Below, piece by piece: positions 44,284-52,303 of a stretch of DNA of 64,000 nucleotides. This DNA is from Bacillus sp. MRMR6 (GTDB taxonomy: Bacteria; Bacillota; Bacilli; Bacillales; Cytobacillaceae). The stretch lies in the NCBI RefSeq assembly GCF_001940785.1, contig NZ_MSLS01000006.1, positions 66,248 to 130,247 on the forward strand, written 5' to 3'. Under the pieces are notes generated by a model, which saw nothing but the letters and a program-made list of their open reading frames with translations, was not told the origin of the DNA and ran no database searches. The position numbers were made by a program, and so were the translations under genes. How positions within the stretch are numbered: the stretch's first letter is position 1; each line of letters begins with the position of its first letter.

Positions 44284-46104
44284 ATGCATTGGGGTATACG
44301 AAAGAAGCTTATTATTTTCTTATTATTAGTAACTGTACTGCCTTTTGGAGCATCCATTTTCATTACTTACTATCAAACAACCAAGTCACTAAATGATCAA
44401 TTTGTATCAACCAATTATGACCTGATTGTAAAAGGCAAAGAAAGCATTGTTTCTTATTTAGATGACGTTGCACAAATATCAACAGTCCTCTACCGCTATA
44501 CGCCCTTTATTACGATCATGCAAACAGGGGTATCTCAGGATATCTCGAACAACCAGGAAGAAGTAAGAAGGGTATTGGCCTATCTTTTTAATACCAGACC
44601 AGAAGTAGAGCAAATGCATCTTTATATTCATGAAGGGAAAGATTCCTACACTAACTATCATTCGGCCATAAGCGGAAGAGGTACATATGAGGATATTTTT
44701 TCACATTCTTACTATAATCAACTCAGACAATATGAAGGCTTTTCTTTAATTGAACCGCCGCATCAAATATATAGTTATAACAATCTTTCAGGAATACCTA
44801 ATTCCCAAAAGAAAAAGGTAATTAGCTTTCACAATATCATTAGAAATATACCCTCTGATGAATTATTAGGATTTTTGTCTATTGATATTAATCTATCAAG
44901 AATAAATCAAATTGCTGTACGTGCTTTTACTAAGGACATAGAAGACCTTTATATCATGAATGAAAAAGGCGTTTATATTTATTCATCAAATGAAGCAGAA
45001 ATTGGAACTCTCAATAAAGAAGATTGGTTCGGGTCTGTTAAAAACCAATCTCAGCTAGGGAAAGGTCTTGAATGGAAGGATTCACATTTTTCCGGTGTCA
45101 TTGTTTCTGAAAAATTTTCAGCACCATACGAAAATTGGTATATTGTAAAACGCATTCCCTACGATGTCCTTTATCAAGGTGCCCGCGAAACAGCCTTTAT
45201 CAATATTTTGATTGGAATGATTACACTAGTATTTGTGATCTTTGCAACCTTGTATGTTTCCCTTAAGATAACTGCCCCGATTAAAGTTTTGATTGCCAAT
45301 ATGAAAAAAGTTGAGAAGGGTGAGTTTGAGGCTGACTTTGACTCATTAGGAACCGATGAAATCGGCATGCTTGGAAGACATTTCAAGCTAATGATTGAAA
45401 AAATCAATGAATTGATCTTAAGAGAATATAAATTGGAAATTGAAAATAAATCATCTCAGCTGCGAGTGCTGCACTCGCAAATCAATCCCCACTTCCTGTA
45501 TAATGCCCTGCAGTCGATTGGTACTTTGGCACTTAAATCTGGTGCTGTAAAGGTGTATTCTTTGTTAACCTCTTTATCAACGATCATGAGATATAGCATG
45601 AACATGACGGAAGATATAGTATCCATTAAGGCAGAGATTAAGCATGTACAATCCTATTTATCACTCCAGAAACAGCGCTTTGAAGAGCAGTTTGAGTTTG
45701 AGCTAAATGTTGAAAAAGAGGTTGAAGAGATCTTGGTGCCTAAAATGATTTTACAGCCGATCGTAGAAAACTGTTTTAAACACGGATTTGACCAACAGCT
45801 TGAAAATGCCAGTATTCTGATAGATGTTAGACTAACCAATGATGACATGGTATCCATCATCGTGAAAGATAATGGAACTGGGGTATCAGAAGATCGCTTA
45901 GAAGCAATAAAGAATGCATTGCGGAGTGGAAAGTTTGCAGAGAATAGTCATCGAGAAGCTATAGGCTTGAAGAACATTTATGACCGCCTGCAAATTTATT
46001 ATGATCAACAAGCAAGCATATTTGTCAGCGGTAGTGTAACAGGAGGATTTGAGGTAACGATCAAGATTCCAAAGGTTATGGACCAAGAGGTGAAACATTT
46101 ATGA
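44284..46104 (+). CDS. YesM-type sensor histidine kinase
   Basis: The 606-residue membrane kinase has membrane segment 1 at about residues 9-28, an extracellular Cache-like sensor of about 270 residues, membrane segment 2 near 303-322, and HAMP. The His_kinase box HSQINPHFLYNALQSIGTLAL and an HATPase domain (LQPIVENCFKHGF, DNGTGVSED) follow. It belongs to the LytS/YesM family, which usually senses carbohydrates or their importer. The ATG is fixed by the typical MHWGIRKKLIIFLLLV start; its ribosome binding site lies behind a hairpin. The stop overlaps the response-regulator start by four bases. Confidence 0.92.
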   Translation: MHWGIRKKLIIFLLLVTVLPFGASIFITYYQTTKSLNDQFVSTNYDLIVKGKESIVSYLDDVAQISTVLYRYTPFITIMQTGVSQDISNNQEEVRRVLAYLFNTRPEVEQMHLYIHEGKDSYTNYHSAISGRGTYEDIFSHSYYNQLRQYEGFSLIEPPHQIYSYNNLSGIPNSQKKKVISFHNIIRNIPSDELLGFLSIDINLSRINQIAVRAFTKDIEDLYIMNEKGVYIYSSNEAEIGTLNKEDWFGSVKNQSQLGKGLEWKDSHFSGVIVSEKFSAPYENWYIVKRIPYDVLYQGARETAFINILIGMITLVFVIFATLYVSLKITAPIKVLIANMKKVEKGEFEADFDSLGTDEIGMLGRHFKLMIEKINELILREYKLEIENKSSQLRVLHSQINPHFLYNALQSIGTLALKSGAVKVYSLLTSLSTIMRYSMNMTEDIVSIKAEIKHVQSYLSLQKQRFEEQFEFELNVEKEVEEILVPKMILQPIVENCFKHGFDQQLENASILIDVRLTNDDMVSIIVKDNGTGVSEDRLEAIKNALRSGKFAENSHREAIGLKNIYDRLQIYYDQQASIFVSGSVTGGFEVTIKIPKVMDQEVKHL

Positions 46105-47684
46105 GAGTGTTAATTGTCGATGATGAAAAACATGTGCGGGAAGGCATTAAGATTTTAGCAGCTTGGGAACAGTTCGGTATTGAAGAGATATTTGAGGCCG
46201 AAAATGGAGAAGAAGCCATTCACTCTATCCAAAAGTATAAGCCCGAGATTATTTTTTCTGATATGAAAATGCCGAAAATGGATGGTACACAGCTTTTGGA
46301 ATGGATTAAAGAGAATCATCCAAAAAGCAAGACGATTGTGGTAACGGGGTACGATGATTATCATTATATGAGAAAAGCCATACATTTCGGCAGTTCCGAC
46401 TATCTTTTAAAACCAATCGATCCGGAGATTTTAAATCATACATTAGAAAAAACAGTACATGAATGGAAACATGAAGAAGCTGAAAGAAAGAGAAAAGAAA
46501 CTAGCTCGCAATTAATCAACGAAATGAAGCCTGTTTATCGCGATCGAAAGTTAACTCAACTGCTCAGTAGCGATATGTTCGAGAGTACTCTTTATGAAGA
46601 ATTCGGGTTTCATCAATCTAGAACCTATAAAGTTGCTGTTATGCGGATCAATGGCAACACAATTGAATCTTTTCAAGGAGATCGTGATTTAACTTACTTC
46701 ACCCTTTTGAATGTTATTAATGAAATGGTAATGGAAATGGAATGTGGAATTGGCTTTCGTAATTTATCCAATAAAGGGCAAATCGTCATGATTTTTTGGG
46801 ACAAGTTTGAGTTAATTGAAAATCTTTTAAAGAAAATTTACAGGACATTAAAAAATGCGATGAATATCTCCTGTCCGATTGCCCTTGGTCGCTCTGTTAA
46901 CGATCGCTCTAAATTGATTGAATCCTATCATGATGCACGACAAATATTATTAAATAGGAATATATTGGATGATAGAGAGTATAGAGTCTATTTGTGTGAC
47001 AATTTCGAAGCCCGCGACTTAAAGAGTCTGATTGCCTATTCATCTCATTTAGAGCTGGCTATTCAAGCTGGTGAAATTGGGGCATTTGAGGACTTAATCA
47101 TCCAAATCGAAAATGATTTTACTGATAAAAACTATCTGTCAGTAAGACAGCTGCTCCATTTTGAAAATGAGTATATGGTAATCAGTAATAAATGGTTTAA
47201 ACATTACAATATTTCTGGAAAGGTTTCTGACGATATCGAAGCAAGGGTGGATTTGTTTTTCGAGCAAAACGGAACTTTTCAATTGGATCCATATAAGAAA
47301 AGAATACGGCGTGAAATTTCAATCTTCTTGAAAAAAGTGAAGAAGAATGCACAACAGAAAAGCAGTAACATTATTTATGATATTGTGAAGTATTTGCAGG
47401 AAAACTTCGACCGAGATGTAAAACTTCAAGAAATATCAGACCAGTTCTATATAAGCCGAGAATATATCTCAAGGAAATTCAAACAAGAATTTAATGTCAA
47501 TATTTCGGACTATATTGTAAAGATCAGAATGGACAAAGCAAAATCGCTATTGAAGAATAGTCAGTTAAAAATCTATGAAATTGCTACGATGATTGGTTAT
47601 CAGGATGACAAATATTTTCGCAAGGTATTTAAAAAGGTTGTAGGAGTTACTCCGAATGAGTATCGAGAAGGAATAGGTCAATAA
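46101..47684 (+). CDS. YesN-type response regulator with AraC DNA-binding domain
   Basis: The 527-residue protein has an N-terminal receiver (MRVLIVDDEKHVREGIK; phospho-acceptor Asp in IIFSDMKMPKMDG; SDYLLKP lysine) and a long linker. A C-terminal AraC-type double helix-turn-helix follows (LQEISDQFYISREYISRKFKQEFN and IYEIATMIGYQDDKYFRKVFKKVVGVTPNEYRE). It is translationally coupled to the kinase. Likely targets are the adjacent ABC operon and, by shared element, the thuA operon. Confidence 0.93.
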   Translation: MRVLIVDDEKHVREGIKILAAWEQFGIEEIFEAENGEEAIHSIQKYKPEIIFSDMKMPKMDGTQLLEWIKENHPKSKTIVVTGYDDYHYMRKAIHFGSSDYLLKPIDPEILNHTLEKTVHEWKHEEAERKRKETSSQLINEMKPVYRDRKLTQLLSSDMFESTLYEEFGFHQSRTYKVAVMRINGNTIESFQGDRDLTYFTLLNVINEMVMEMECGIGFRNLSNKGQIVMIFWDKFELIENLLKKIYRTLKNAMNISCPIALGRSVNDRSKLIESYHDARQILLNRNILDDREYRVYLCDNFEARDLKSLIAYSSHLELAIQAGEIGAFEDLIIQIENDFTDKNYLSVRQLLHFENEYMVISNKWFKHYNISGKVSDDIEARVDLFFEQNGTFQLDPYKKRIRREISIFLKKVKKNAQQKSSNIIYDIVKYLQENFDRDVKLQEISDQFYISREYISRKFKQEFNVNISDYIVKIRMDKAKSLLKNSQLKIYEIATMIGYQDDKYFRKVFKKVVGVTPNEYREGIGQ

Positions 47685-47693
47685 TAAGCTATT

Positions 47694-47747
47694 AGTTACC
47701 TGTTTAGGGCTTTTCGCTAGGAATTTTTATAACGAGGGTAACTTTTT
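47694..47747 (+). terminator. Long-loop terminator of the two-component genes
   Basis: AGTTACC pairs with GGTAACT around a 36-base loop and is followed by TTTT. The loop is longer than usual. Confidence 0.45.
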
Positions 47748-47770
47748 AAGGGACAGTTTAACTGTCCCTT
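47748..47770. repeat. Near-perfect palindrome
   Basis: AAGGGACAGTT, one base, AACTGTCCCTT. No T-run follows on either strand in the right place, so it is not a normal terminator. It may be a protein-binding palindrome or a dispersed element. Confidence 0.55.
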
Positions 47771-47781
47771 AAATGCTCACA

Positions 47782-48183
47782 CTATTCTTTGTCAGGACTA
47801 TTAATCATGATGCCGGCTACTTGTGTAAGCCGGTCATAGAAAGCCTGACCCGCTGGCTTGTCGTATAATCCGATTTCCTGGAAAGCTTCCTTCATACACC
47901 GAAGCCAGCACTGGGCTCTTCTTGGAGTTACTTCAAATGGAAGATGACGTTCCCTCATAGCAGGCGGTCCAAATTCCTGACTATATAAGGCAGGTCCTCC
48001 GAGAAATTGTGGAAGAAACATTCGCTGCTTTCTCTTAATTTCCTCCATGTCCCCTTCAAACAAGGGAGCCAGTTCTTGATCTGCATACACCCGCGGATAA
48101 AATGCCTCGACTAGCTTATTAATGGTTTCCTGACCGCCTATTTCACTATAAAGAGATTTAAATTTGTAATCCACGTCCCACAC
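47782..48183 (-). CDS. Truncated hemoglobin (group II, YjbI-like)
   Basis: This 133-residue globin matches the TrHbO type: SLYSEIGGQETINKLVEAFYPRVYADQELAPLF, then FLPQFLGGPALYSQEFGPPAMRERHLPFEVTPRRAQCWLRCM. The proximal histidine is in RERHLPF, and the tryptophan of CWLRCM is the G8 tryptophan of group II. It binds oxygen or nitric oxide. The GTG start is uncertain by three codons. B. subtilis YjbI is encoded near the bacilliredoxin/YjbH genes; that context is absent here. Confidence 0.9.
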   Translation of the reverse strand: MWDVDYKFKSLYSEIGGQETINKLVEAFYPRVYADQELAPLFEGDMEEIKRKQRMFLPQFLGGPALYSQEFGPPAMRERHLPFEVTPRRAQCWLRCMKEAFQEIGLYDKPAGQAFYDRLTQVAGIMINSPDKE

Positions 48184-48323
48184 CTACCCCTTTTTTCTAT
48201 GATTATAATGTTAAAAAAGGGATCGTTTCGTGATATATATCACTGACTCTGGGTTCTTACCATTTTTATTCCCGGGAATTTTTAAGTCGGAACTATTACA
48301 AAAAACCTCTGGACTCTTCCCCG

Positions 48324-48716
48324 TTAACTCTTATCTGGCGCAACTAATTCTACCTTTATTCGATCAGGATCTTCAAAAAAAACGGCGTAATACTGGTCTC
48401 CACCTGCGTGAGGATGCCTGTCCATGTATAGAATATGAATTCCTCTTTCCTTCAGCTTTTCAGTGACTTCGTCTACTTGTTCCCGCGACTTTCCATGAAA
48501 AGCAAGATGGTTTAAACCCACACGGCAGCGATGGTAAGGGATGTCCAAGAATCGTTCTTCTGTTTGAACAAATACAAGATACGTACCACCATATTTCCAG
48601 CTGAACCCGTTATCCCATTTTTGATAAAGCTCATATCCAAGTTCAGATAAAAACCAACTCCAGAACTCAAAGGACTTCTTTTGATCGGAGACGTAGATTT
48701 CAAGATGATGAAGCAT
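48324..48716 (-). CDS. VOC (glyoxalase/dioxygenase fold) protein
   Basis: The 130-residue protein begins MLHHLEIYVSDQKKSFEFWSWFLSELGYE and has VGLNHLAFHGKSREQVDE and AVFFEDPDRIKVELVAP. These are the two beta-alpha-beta modules of VOC proteins, with the usual His/Glu metal positions. The start at 48716 has AAAGGAGGG eight bases upstream; the longer frame before it is not supported. Substrate unknown. Confidence 0.85.
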   Translation of the reverse strand: MLHHLEIYVSDQKKSFEFWSWFLSELGYELYQKWDNGFSWKYGGTYLVFVQTEERFLDIPYHRCRVGLNHLAFHGKSREQVDEVTEKLKERGIHILYMDRHPHAGGDQYYAVFFEDPDRIKVELVAPDKS

Positions 48717-48783
48717 TGATATCCCTCCTTTACTAGAATTGGATGTATTTATTGGTTTTCCCTTTTGTTGCGGGGTTCTCGAG

Positions 48784-48835
48784 GACCGAATTTCCACTGA
48801 TCCCTCGTTTCCGGGCTTCATGACTGGTTCATAAT
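48784..48835. repeat. Single copy related to the 52-bp repeat
   Basis: GACCGAAT followed by TTCCGGGCTTCATGA and GGTTCATAA at the same spacings as in the array at 20941-21121. Confidence 0.6.
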
Positions 48836-48849
48836 TGTATAAAAGAAAA

Positions 48850-48875
48850 ACCCCACTGAATCATCAATGGGATTT
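48850..48875 (-). terminator. Terminator of the ECF operon
   Basis: Leftward, CCCATTGA, four bases, TCAGTGGGG, then TTTTTC. Confidence 0.85.
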
Positions 48876-48886
48876 TATAAAGGAAT

Positions 48887-49438
48887 CTATAGGTCACCAG
48901 ATATCTTTGACTTTTTACCTTTGCCTACTTGCTTCCATGCTAAAACTACTGCTAAGGTGACAATGGTACCGACAATCGCTTCAGGAATTCCATTTGTGAT
49001 TCCTACTGTCCATGCAACCTCTGATGGCAAATAACCGCGTATGACAGCCATTGTTAACACCAAAATAGTATTCGTTAATGTACCAAGGAATGCAGCTGTA
49101 CCAACTGCTAAATATTCACTTTTACGGCGAATTCCAACGTACACCAGCCATGCAACGACCCCGATAAAAATCCGGGGCAGAATCGCTACTAATGGATCTT
49201 TAAACAAAGGAACAGTTGCATTTAAGAAAGATGAAACACCAAATATAAGGCCGACGATTGCTCCAACAACTGTTCCTTGCATAATCCCACCAATGATGGC
49301 TGGAATGTGCATGATGGTTGCATTTCCAGCTGCAGTTGGCACAGGTATATATCCTAGACGTGTGACGCCAAGCAGGATAGCGATCGCACCGAGTACACCT
49401 GCAATAACTATATTTCTGACAGTTAATGTGCCTTTCAT
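48887..49438 (-). CDS. ECF transporter S (substrate-binding) component
   Basis: This 183-residue membrane protein has five to six hydrophobic segments. RNIVIAGVLGAIAILLGVT and NATIMHIPAIIGGIMQGTVVGAIVGLIFGVSSF are typical of S components of vitamin-type ECF transporters. It is the last gene of a complete ecfA1-ecfA2-ecfT-S operon, so the transporter appears dedicated to one substrate. It is not a CbiM-type nickel/cobalt S component (no N-terminal metal-binding His). The vitamin cannot be named from sequence; a pantothenate- or folate-type PF12822 relative is possible. Confidence 0.82.
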   Translation of the reverse strand: MKGTLTVRNIVIAGVLGAIAILLGVTRLGYIPVPTAAGNATIMHIPAIIGGIMQGTVVGAIVGLIFGVSSFLNATVPLFKDPLVAILPRIFIGVVAWLVYVGIRRKSEYLAVGTAAFLGTLTNTILVLTMAVIRGYLPSEVAWTVGITNGIPEAIVGTIVTLAVVLAWKQVGKGKKSKISGDL

Positions 49439-49462
49439 TCTTTACTCCCCCTTTAGATAATA

Positions 49463-50305
49463 TTAATAAGGAAACGGATAAAACAGTAAGAGTGCTGAAA
49501 CGATTAGTCCGATGAGTAACACTAGATAATCCTTCGTCAATGCTTTGTATACAGAATAGGTGCTCCGGTCATTCCCTGGCGTATAACAGCGGGATTCCAT
49601 CGCAAGAATCAAATCCTCTGCCCTTGATAGTGCTGTATTAAAAAGCGGAATGATAATCGGAAACATATCCTTTGTACGCTGAATGATTCTCCACCAGCTC
49701 CCAGAACCGAAATCAGCTCCCCTCGATGCCTGTGCCTTCATCATTTTTTCCATTTCCATCGCAAAGGTTGGGACAAAGCGAATGGCGATTGTAATGATAA
49801 GAGACAGCTCGTGTACAGGGAATTTAATCTTTTTCAAAGGGCTTAACAGGCTTTGGATAGCATGTGTAAGCTCCGTTGTCGAGGTGGAAAGTGTGAGCAC
49901 ACTACTCAAGAAAATAATCTCAACAAACCGTACAGCAGAAACAATCACTAAGCGGATACTCTCGCTTGTAATTAAAACAACTCCATATTCAACATAAACG
50001 GTTCCTCCAGAAAAGACCTTTCCCTGAAAAAGCAGCTGGAGGATGGCCAGTATAATAATAAAAGGAATCGCCGGCTTAACACCTGACAGACCATAGCTAA
50101 TTGGGATTTTTGAAGCCCAGAATAAATATAAAGATAATAACAATCCAATGGCATTTCCTACATAACTGGTATTTAGGGCGATTGCTAAAACAAGAATGGT
50201 GAAGGCTAACAGCTTGACCCTCGGGTCTAGACGATGAATAAAAGACCCTGTTGGGACGTATTGACCAATGGTAATATTCCTTGATAAATCAAATTCACTA
50301 GCCAC
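49463..50305 (-). CDS. ecfT: ECF transporter T (transmembrane) component
   Basis: The 280-residue energy-coupling membrane protein has about five hydrophobic segments. Its two coupling-helix signatures, AQASRGADFG and AMESRCYTPG (normally Ala-Arg-Gly type; the second has Ser-Arg-Cys), bind the two ATPases. The GTG start at 50305 is chosen because AAAGGAGGAG lies nine bases upstream and overlaps the ecfA2 end; an ATG further up is inside ecfA2. Confidence 0.9.
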   Translation of the reverse strand: MASEFDLSRNITIGQYVPTGSFIHRLDPRVKLLAFTILVLAIALNTSYVGNAIGLLLSLYLFWASKIPISYGLSGVKPAIPFIIILAILQLLFQGKVFSGGTVYVEYGVVLITSESIRLVIVSAVRFVEIIFLSSVLTLSTSTTELTHAIQSLLSPLKKIKFPVHELSLIITIAIRFVPTFAMEMEKMMKAQASRGADFGSGSWWRIIQRTKDMFPIIIPLFNTALSRAEDLILAMESRCYTPGNDRSTYSVYKALTKDYLVLLIGLIVSALLLFYPFPY

Positions 50306-51185
50306 GCTGCTCTCCTCCTTTGCTTGCAAGTGCCTTAATAATTTCATTTGAAGCTTCTGCAATGGTAAAGGCAGCTGGATTTACCTCGTAACCAAGATCG
50401 GTCAGACGATAGAGAACTTGTACGGTTTCTGGTGTTCCGATTTGATAACGCTGGAGTTTTTCCTTGTCTGTAAAAATCTCCTCAGGTGTCCCCGTCAACA
50501 CATTCGTTCCGCCCGACATCACAACCATTCGATCTGCTAAATAAGCAACCTCCTCCATATTGTGAGAGACAAAGACAACAGTTAATTTTTCTACCTCATT
50601 TAAGTATTTTATCTTTTCTAGTAATTCATTCCGTGACTTAGGATCAAGCCCAGCAGTTGGTTCATCTAAGACCAAAATACTTGGCTTTAATGCTAAAATG
50701 CCAGCAAGTGCTACCTTTCGCTTTTGTCCCCCGCTTAGGGCAAACGTCTGTCGATCTTTCATTTCCTCAAAATCTAAACCAACCATCTCCATTGCCCATT
50801 TCACACGGTCCCTTACTTCCTTTAGCGGAAGTCCTAATTTAAACGGACCATATGCAATATCATCCCCAACTAATTTTTCAAAAATTTGGTCCTCAGGATT
50901 TTGAAACACCAGACCAACTTCACGACGCAGCTTTTTCATATTTAGTTTTTTATTTGATAAGTCCTGACCCTTAATAATGACTTTGCCTGAATCAGGTCTA
51001 ATCAGGCCATTAAAATGCTGAATAAGCGTCGATTTGCCAGAGCCAGTATGTCCAATGATTGCGATGCATTCACCTTCTTCAACAACCAAACTCGTTTCTC
51101 TTAATGCTACATGCTCCATAGGCGTCCCCTGCATATAGGTATGCGACAGGTTTTCGACTTTGATTAGAGGCTTATTAGACATCAC
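50298..51185 (-). CDS. ecfA2: ECF transporter ATPase EcfA2
   Basis: The 295-residue ABC ATPase has Walker A GHTGSGKST, the Q-loop VFQNPEDQIFEKLV, signature LSGGQKRKVALAG and Walker B ILVLDEPTAGLD. The tail is typical of EcfA2. It overlaps the ecfA1 stop by four bases and ends inside the ecfT start region. Confidence 0.94.
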   Translation of the reverse strand: MMSNKPLIKVENLSHTYMQGTPMEHVALRETSLVVEEGECIAIIGHTGSGKSTLIQHFNGLIRPDSGKVIIKGQDLSNKKLNMKKLRREVGLVFQNPEDQIFEKLVGDDIAYGPFKLGLPLKEVRDRVKWAMEMVGLDFEEMKDRQTFALSGGQKRKVALAGILALKPSILVLDEPTAGLDPKSRNELLEKIKYLNEVEKLTVVFVSHNMEEVAYLADRMVVMSGGTNVLTGTPEEIFTDKEKLQRYQIGTPETVQVLYRLTDLGYEVNPAAFTIAEASNEIIKALASKGGEQRG

Positions 51186-52045
51186 TTCACCTCCTCGGCA
51201 TTCAAACTAGTGAAGTTCGTTACTTCCTTTATCAACTCTTCTTCTTGGACTAAGTCCTTTGAAAAAGAGGTGTATACATTATGTATCGATTCAGCCATTT
51301 GGCTAATAACAGGTACATCTAATTGCAAGGCCACAAGTTCCTCTTTATGCTTAAAGATGTCTAGCGGTGTTCCATCCATTACAATTTTACCATCTTCAAT
51401 AACAATGATTCGATCGGCTTCAGCTGCTTCTGACATTCTGTGGGTCACCGTAATAATGGTCATACCCATGCTATTCATCTTCCTCATCACCTGAAGGACC
51501 TCATTTCGGCCAAAGCTGTCGAGCATACTTGTAGCTTCATCAAAAACGATACATTCCGGCTGCATGGCTAGCACACCGGCAATGGCCACTCGTTGCTTTT
51601 GCCCGCCTGAAAGATGGTGTGGGGGGCGACTACGAAACTCGGACATTTTCACAACCTCTAGTGCTTCATCGATTCTTTTTTTCATTTCATCTCTTGGTAC
51701 ACCAATATTCTCTAATCCAAAGGCAACATCTTCCTCTACAATCGTTGCCACAATTTGATTATCCGGGTGCTGAAAGACCATACCCACTGCTTTACGGATT
51801 TCCACTTTTCTATTATTTTCCTTCGTGTTGATTCCGTTCACCCACACGTCACCAGACTCTGGTGTTAATAACCCGTTAAGATGCTTTGAAAGCGTTGATT
51901 TTCCCGAACCATTATGACCGATAATCGCTACATACTCACCTGGTTTAATCGAAAAGGATATATCTTTTAGAACAGAAACGGAGGTATTTTCATTAATTTT
52001 GTAAGAAAAGCTTACATTCTCTAGGCGTACGATTGATTCTGTCAT
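51182..52045 (-). CDS. ecfA1: ECF transporter ATPase EcfA1
   Basis: The 287-residue ABC ATPase has GHNGSGKST (Walker A), VFQHPDNQIVATIVEEDVAFG, LSGGQKQRVAIAG and CIVFDEATSMLD (Walker B, with EATS as in EcfA1). The start at 52045 is chosen because AGAGGGGG lies eight bases upstream; the longer frame before it is AT-rich and unlikely to be translated. It is the first gene of the ECF operon. Confidence 0.94.
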   Translation of the reverse strand: MTESIVRLENVSFSYKINENTSVSVLKDISFSIKPGEYVAIIGHNGSGKSTLSKHLNGLLTPESGDVWVNGINTKENNRKVEIRKAVGMVFQHPDNQIVATIVEEDVAFGLENIGVPRDEMKKRIDEALEVVKMSEFRSRPPHHLSGGQKQRVAIAGVLAMQPECIVFDEATSMLDSFGRNEVLQVMRKMNSMGMTIITVTHRMSEAAEADRIIVIEDGKIVMDGTPLDIFKHKEELVALQLDVPVISQMAESIHNVYTSFSKDLVQEEELIKEVTNFTSLNAEEVK

Positions 52046-52186
52046 TTTTATATCCCCCTCTTCTATTATTTTAATAATATTCTGAATGTTATTCAACACA
52101 AGTTATTTGTTAACAAAATATATAATAGCACGATAGTAACAGTAGAGCATGCCATTTAGCTAAACTTCTCCATTATTAGACAAAAA

Positions 52187-52220
52187 AAGGAGTCAGACCT
52201 CTTTTGTTATAGTCTGACCT
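52187..52220 (-). terminator. Second terminator or leader hairpin upstream of ecfA1
   Basis: GTCAGAC and GTCTGAC pair with flanking AAGG/CCTT, followed leftward by TTTTTTTG. It lies between the tkt terminator and ecfA1, so it could be a tandem tkt terminator or an attenuator in the ecfA1 leader. Confidence 0.65.
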
Positions 52221-52255
52221 TATTATTATTGAAATTACATAGAACCATATAAAAA

Positions 52256-52286
52256 GGCGCCCCTAAAGTTAGACCTTTGGGACACC
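52256..52286 (-). terminator. Terminator of tkt
   Basis: Leftward, GGTGTCCCAAAG pairs with CTTTAGGGGCGCC (two G-U pairs and one bulge) and is followed by TTTTTAT, 18 bases after the tkt stop. Confidence 0.8.
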
Positions 52287-52303
52287 CACTTTTTACATGA
52301 TGA

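Noticed and set aside
47748..47770. Terminator of the globin gene
   Set aside because: The palindrome is excellent but no T-run follows in the leftward direction, so it is listed only as a repeat.
48887..49438. Nickel S component (CbiM type) feeding urease and LarC
   Set aside because: It lacks the N-terminal metal-binding Met-His start and the CbiN partner, and has a vitamin-type layout.
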